Assembly (NCBI GenBank): GCA_035630195.1
Contig: DASQLD010000408.1
Location: 1-10,254 of the forward strand
DNA length: 10,254 nt
Reading direction: 5' to 3'
Source of the DNA: DASQDN01 sp035630195
GTDB lineage: Bacteria; Acidobacteriota; Terriglobia; Bryobacterales; Bryobacteraceae
This document shows positions 7,654 through 10,254 of this stretch, in pieces. The translations under genes and the position numbers were made by a program. The notes beneath the pieces were generated by a model. The model worked only from the letters and a program-made list of their open reading frames with translations. It made no database searches and was not told the DNA's origin. The stretch's first letter is position 1; the number at the start of each line of letters is the position of its first letter.

Positions 7654-7812
7654 ATGGCCAGGACAGACGTTTATATCAAAGTCACCTTAGACCACGATGA
7701 CGATGAGTCGCCGGATCGACTTGGCAGAGAGATCTGCCGGCAAATTGAAAGAGTCTATGGAGTCCGAACGACGGAAGTACAGAATTTTGTGACTAGGCAG
7801 CCGGAACTTTAA
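7654..7812 (+). CDS. Small 52-residue protein, unknown function
   Basis: A short open frame (MARTDVYIKVTLDHDDDESP ... VQNFVTRQPEL) runs from ATG 7654 to TAA 7812, two bases before the transporter's GTG start. It begins with a beta-strand-like stretch (VYIKVTL), continues with an acidic turn and an amphipathic helix (RLGREICRQIERVYGV), then a strand (RTTEVQNFVT), which looks like a folded small alpha/beta protein rather than chance. An in-frame stop at 7642 leaves only TTG 7651 or ATG 7654 as starts; neither has a clear ribosome binding site. It is too short to be found by most length cut-offs. It is divergent from the Cys-rich gene and probably cotranslated with the transporter. No function is claimed. 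Confidence 0.6.
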   Translation: MARTDVYIKVTLDHDDDESPDRLGREICRQIERVYGVRTTEVQNFVTRQPEL

Positions 7813-7814
7813 TC

Positions 7815-8669
7815 GTGCCGCCGAGACTTCTGCTCGTCACAGCAGCCCTGCTGTTCTCGACGGGGGGAGTCGCAATCAAGTTCAACAGTCTTACGGCTTG
7901 GCAGGTGATCTGCTTCCGCTCGATTATTGCCGCCGCCGCCCTATGGATTGTTTTGCCAGGTGTCCGGCGGCGGTGGACGCCGACACTTTTTGCGGTAGGC
8001 TGCGCATACGCGATGATGCTCATCCTGTACGTATCATCGACCAAGCTGACTACCGCGTTGAATGCGATATTCCTGCAATCCACAGCTCCCGTGTACCTGC
8101 TGTTTCTCGGGCCGTTGTTGCTTAAGGAGCCTTTGCGGCGAAGCGACTTGGCGCTGATGGGAGCTATGGCGCTCGGTATGAGCTTGTTCTTTCTAAGTAG
8201 CGACCCGCCGACAGAAACGGCGCCCAGCCCGGGCCTCGGCAATCTGCTTGGCGCGGGTTCCGGACTGGCTTGGGCTTTGACGATCGCGGGACTTCGCTGG
8301 ATCGGGAAAAGAGACGACACAGGCTCCGCAGGCATTGCGACGGTATTCGCGGGGAATGCCATAGGAGCGTTCGCGGGGCTGGGCTTGGCGCTGCCGGTAG
8401 AAGCGTTCCGGATTACGGATTTCGCGGCCGTCGCATACCTGGGCGTGTGCCAGATTGCGCTAGCTTACTATTGCTTGACCAAGGCGATCCGCCATGTTCC
8501 CGCTTTCGAAGCGGCCGCGATTGTTTTGATCGAGCCCGCCCTGAATCCCGTATGGACGTGGCTGTTGCTCGGCGAACGACCGGGCTCGCTCGCTATTGTG
8601 GGTGGAGTTATTCTGCTCGCTGCCACCGCTGTCAACGTGTGGTGGCTAAATCGAAGGCGGGTAGTTTAA
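7815..8669 (+). CDS. DMT/EamA-family membrane transporter
   Basis: A 284-residue inner-membrane protein of the drug/metabolite transporter superfamily with two EamA repeats and about ten membrane segments, for example LLLVTAALLFSTGGVAI, SIIAAAALWIVL, LFAVGCAYAMMLILYV, PVYLLFLGPLLL, LALMGAMALGMSLFFL, LLGAGSGLAWALTIAGL, IATVFAGNAIGAFAGLGLA, VAYLGVCQIALAYYCL, IVLIEPALNPVWTWLLL and IVGGVILLAATAVNVWWL. Repeat marks such as LLLKEPLR and LIEPALNPVWTWLLLGERPG are typical of exporters in this group. The chosen start is GTG 7815, which directly follows the small ORF's stop; an ATG start would remove membrane segments. The substrate cannot be told from sequence. Confidence 0.9.
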   Translation: MPPRLLLVTAALLFSTGGVAIKFNSLTAWQVICFRSIIAAAALWIVLPGVRRRWTPTLFAVGCAYAMMLILYVSSTKLTTALNAIFLQSTAPVYLLFLGPLLLKEPLRRSDLALMGAMALGMSLFFLSSDPPTETAPSPGLGNLLGAGSGLAWALTIAGLRWIGKRDDTGSAGIATVFAGNAIGAFAGLGLALPVEAFRITDFAAVAYLGVCQIALAYYCLTKAIRHVPAFEAAAIVLIEPALNPVWTWLLLGERPGSLAIVGGVILLAATAVNVWWLNRRRVV

Positions 8670-8700
8670 TCTCGCAGATTGAAGCGTATACACAAAAGAG

Positions 8701-8774
8701 TGGCTGGGAGGCAGGGATTCGAACCCCGATACGCGGCTCCAGAGGCCGCAGTCTTACCGTTAGACGACCTCCCA
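8701..8774 (-). tRNA. tRNA-Gln (anticodon CUG), CCA encoded
   Basis: On the - strand the acceptor stem TGGGAGG pairs with CCTCCCA, followed by the discriminator G and CCA. The D arm is GTCTAACGGTAAGAC. The anticodon arm GCGGC-CTCTGGA-GCCGC places CTG at positions 34-36 after T33, giving tRNA-Gln reading CAG. The T arm holds the GTTCGAATC loop. The first base pair U1-A72, weak as is usual for bacterial tRNA-Gln, supports the identity. It sits between convergent neighbours: the transporter ends 31 bases away on the + strand and the CHAD operon ends 45 bases upstream on the - strand. Confidence 0.95.
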
Positions 8775-8791
8775 GTGTTGGGTCTCTTTCC

Positions 8792-8820
8792 AATATATCG
8801 CGTCATTGCAGCTTTTGCAT
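8792..8820 (-). promoter_or_regulatory. Candidate tRNA-Gln promoter
   Basis: On the - strand TATATT (8797-8792) is a five-of-six -10 match, with ATGCAA (8820-8815) at a 17-base spacing as a weak -35. The -10 ends 17 bases before the mature tRNA 5' end. The -35 overlaps the stop codon of the CHAD gene upstream. Read-through from the CHAD operon is the alternative. Confidence 0.35.
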
Positions 8821-9302
8821 TACTTCCGCGCCGCCAATCGGTGGGAACGCGGAATGCTGGTCGGACGGCACGCATAAGTGACCAGATATTGCGTCCATGT
8901 TGCGCGTGCCCGCGCCGGTGTAAAAGTGTCAGCCCAGTATTGCCGGAGTTTCTCAGTGAGTTTCGCTGCCTTGGCCTCAAGTTTTCCGTGGACGTCCGCG
9001 CTGTCCTTTGAGGATTTCAGCAGCTTCGCCGTTACAATGCAGTCGTTAATGTCTCCCAAATAGGTCTGAACTTTTTTCAGTGAATCGATCCGCTTTTCTA
9101 TTCCCGGACCGTACAGTTCACGGAAGGTCTCCAGAGTGTAGCGGAAGCGCTTGGTCTGCAAACGGAACTGATGCATCTCCTCCCAGTCTGTTCCTTCGGC
9201 CAGTGCTTTGTCGCCCTTATCGAAGTACCGTCTCGCGAGCTTCGGCATCCGTCGCTGCAGATTATCTCGGAGGGTTAAAGAATCCTTCCAAAGCGCCTTC
9301 AT
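8820..9302 (-). CDS. CHAD-domain protein, second half
   Basis: This 160-residue protein corresponds to the second helical repeat of a CHAD (conserved histidine alpha-helical) domain, a polyphosphate-binding fold. It shows MHQFRLQTKRFRYTLETFRE (residues 43-62), with conserved His44 and the basic residues Arg47, Lys51, Arg52 and Arg54, and later LKKVQTYLGDINDCIV (75-90), the usual CHAD ending motif. The ATG at 9302 overlaps the preceding stop as ATGA; a GTG at 9332 is an alternative start but has no better ribosome binding site. No ribosome binding site precedes 9302, so it is probably translated by coupling. In most CHAD proteins both repeats lie in one chain. Confidence 0.82.
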   Translation of the reverse strand: MKALWKDSLTLRDNLQRRMPKLARRYFDKGDKALAEGTDWEEMHQFRLQTKRFRYTLETFRELYGPGIEKRIDSLKKVQTYLGDINDCIVTAKLLKSSKDSADVHGKLEAKAAKLTEKLRQYWADTFTPARARATWTQYLVTYACRPTSIPRSHRLAARK

Positions 9303-9721
9303 GGAGTGTGCAGTCCCAACTTGGATCGCCACCGTGGAGCTAAGTCGGGTTTTGCATGGTGTCGCAGCACATCCGCGAACTCCTGATCGAATTTCGCGCG
9401 TTGCATAGAAAGATCTTCGATCAACGCCTCCGAGCCCTCCGTCTCCTTGACCAACTCGATCGCTATATCGCGATTCCGAAGTTCTCCGGCTACGTCCATG
9501 ATTGCCCGCAGTTCCACTTTGAGCTTATCTGCGCCGGACTTGGAGAGATAAGGACGAAATAGCCGCAACCCTTGCTGAAGTCTGCGGATAGACACGCGCA
9601 CCTTATGAACCGTCTCAACATCCGGTGCTTTCCCGGCCGCGTTCAAAGCCGCGACAAAGTCTTCGAGCAAATCGGATATCTTCGCAATCGCGAAATCTCG
9701 CATTGAGTCGGCGACTATCAT
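9299..9721 (-). CDS. CHAD-domain protein, first half
   Basis: This 140-residue protein matches the first helical repeat of a CHAD domain: VETVHKVRVSIRRLQQGLRL (35-54) with His39, Arg42, Arg46 and Arg47, then YLSKSGADKLKVELRAIMDV and GELRNRDIAIEL (79-90), the family's LGxxRDxDV-like motif. These basic helices are known to bind polyphosphate in the family. The ATG at 9721 overlaps the Ppx stop in TGATG; an alternative ATG lies at 9703. The frame stays open well upstream of 9721, but that extension overlaps the Ppx gene and does not look like a CHAD sequence. The protein lacks the second repeat, which the next gene supplies. Confidence 0.82.
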   Translation of the reverse strand: MIVADSMRDFAIAKISDLLEDFVAALNAAGKAPDVETVHKVRVSIRRLQQGLRLFRPYLSKSGADKLKVELRAIMDVAGELRNRDIAIELVKETEGSEALIEDLSMQRAKFDQEFADVLRHHAKPDLAPRWRSKLGLHTP

Positions 9722-10254
9722 CACTTTGCCCGAGTGATGTTCATCGGAATCTCGTAGATCTGCCGAAAGGAATCCGCGGCCCGATCGGCGGCCCATAATT
9801 CAAGATCCAGATCCCCGGAGCCTCTAACCGTCACGTTAACGACCTTATTCACGATGCTGATCTCGACATCACTGACCTTCTGCTCGTTACCCGCATCCAG
9901 GCCCACGGCTATCCTTAAAATAGGTGTGAGCATCTGGATCACACGTTTCTCGTCCGGCTGCAGCAGGCGAAACGTCTCATGCCGCGTGGATGGTAACGAC
10001 TTGCGGTGATACCTGCAAAGTAGCGCGACAAGCTGCCGTTCCCGGTCGGTATATCCAGGCATATCGGAATTGGTGACTATATATGCAGAGTGCTTGTGAT
10101 GACCCGTGTCGCTAATAAAGTGCCCTGTGTTGTGTAGCAATGCGGCGGCCTCCAGCAGCTTCCCGGCATCTGCAGGCAGCGTATGCAGCGTCGCGAGGGA
10201 GTTGAAAAGTTGGGCGGCAAGCTGAGCCACTTGTTTTGCGTTCTTGACGTTGAC
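9721..10254 (-). CDS. ppx: Ppx/GppA phosphatase, C-terminal part (runs off window)
   Basis: The visible 177 residues are the C-terminal HD-like domain of the exopolyphosphatase/guanosine pentaphosphate phosphatase family: VNVKNAKQVAQLAAQLFNSL, then KLLEAAALLHNTGHFIS, HHKHSAYIVTNSDMPGYTDR, LVALLCRYHRKSLP and a C-terminal ACT-like or ferredoxin-like piece (VEISIVNKVVNVTV, LDLELWAADRAADSFRQIYE). The catalytic actin-like half lies beyond 10254. The HD pair in the LLHD motif is replaced by His-Asn here. Ppx shortens polyphosphate (or hydrolyses pppGpp); the two CHAD genes directly downstream, each overlapping its neighbour, support a polyphosphate role. The gene symbol is by family only. Confidence 0.85.
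   Translation of the reverse strand, partial: VNVKNAKQVAQLAAQLFNSLATLHTLPADAGKLLEAAALLHNTGHFISDTGHHKHSAYIVTNSDMPGYTDRERQLVALLCRYHRKSLPSTRHETFRLLQPDEKRVIQMLTPILRIAVGLDAGNEQKVSDVEISIVNKVVNVTVRGSGDLDLELWAADRAADSFRQIYEIPMNITRAK

Noticed and set aside
8701..8774. tRNA-Gln as the integration site of the conjugative element
   Set aside because: About 3 kb of intact chromosomal genes separate the tRNA 3' end from the mobile half, and no repeat of the tRNA end was noticed near the element.
8666..8980. 104-codon open frame on the - strand
   Set aside because: It runs across the tRNA gene and out of frame through the end of the CHAD gene, with a composition unlike a real protein.

Overview
The window reads as a piece of a bacterial chromosome, most probably Acidobacteriota. 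That guess rests on remembered protein similarity (a small Cys-rich hypothetical protein, a short CbiX, a Ppx/CHAD cluster, and a RepB-type primase beside TraG and VirB11 ATPases), not on a search. It has two contrasting halves.

Left half (1-5857): a decayed conjugation module interrupted by insertion sequences. On the + strand come a possible gene tail (1-99), a VirD4/TraG-type coupling ATPase broken by two single-base -1 frameshifts (124-2116), a VirB11/TrbB-type ATPase that overlaps it by ATGA (2113-3177), and the first ~70 codons of a probable RepB-type DNA primase (from 3181). The primase is cut off by an old, heavily shifted transposase relic on the - strand (about 3391-4677; coding remains 3454-4639). 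Next to it lies a much better preserved IS630-family element (4702-5855) with recognisable ends, TA on both sides and a transposase carrying two -1 frameshifts.

Right half (5858-10254): apparently intact housekeeping genes. A - strand operon encodes an 8-Cys protein (7616-6978), a short CbiX chelatase (6981-6607) and a ferredoxin-NADP reductase-like flavoprotein (6613-5921) that seems to start at a rare ATT or CTG codon. The genes overlap one another. Divergent from it are an unannotated-looking 52-codon ORF (7654-7812) and a coupled DMT/EamA transporter (7815-8669). A tRNA-Gln(CUG) gene with encoded CCA lies on the - strand (8774-8701). The window ends with a - strand operon: the C-terminal part of a Ppx/GppA phosphatase (from beyond 10254 to 9721), then two tightly overlapping genes that each encode one half of a CHAD domain (9721-9299 and 9302-8820).

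The left module would have powered DNA transfer (coupling protein plus traffic ATPase) and plasmid or ICE replication (primase), but is probably no longer functional. The right half combines tetrapyrrole metal insertion and electron transfer, solute export, and polyphosphate metabolism. No defence system, CRISPR array or other clearly new system was found. The most useful leads are the ATT/CTG start, the split CHAD pair, the possible leaderless promoter and the one-directional frameshifts confined to the mobile half.
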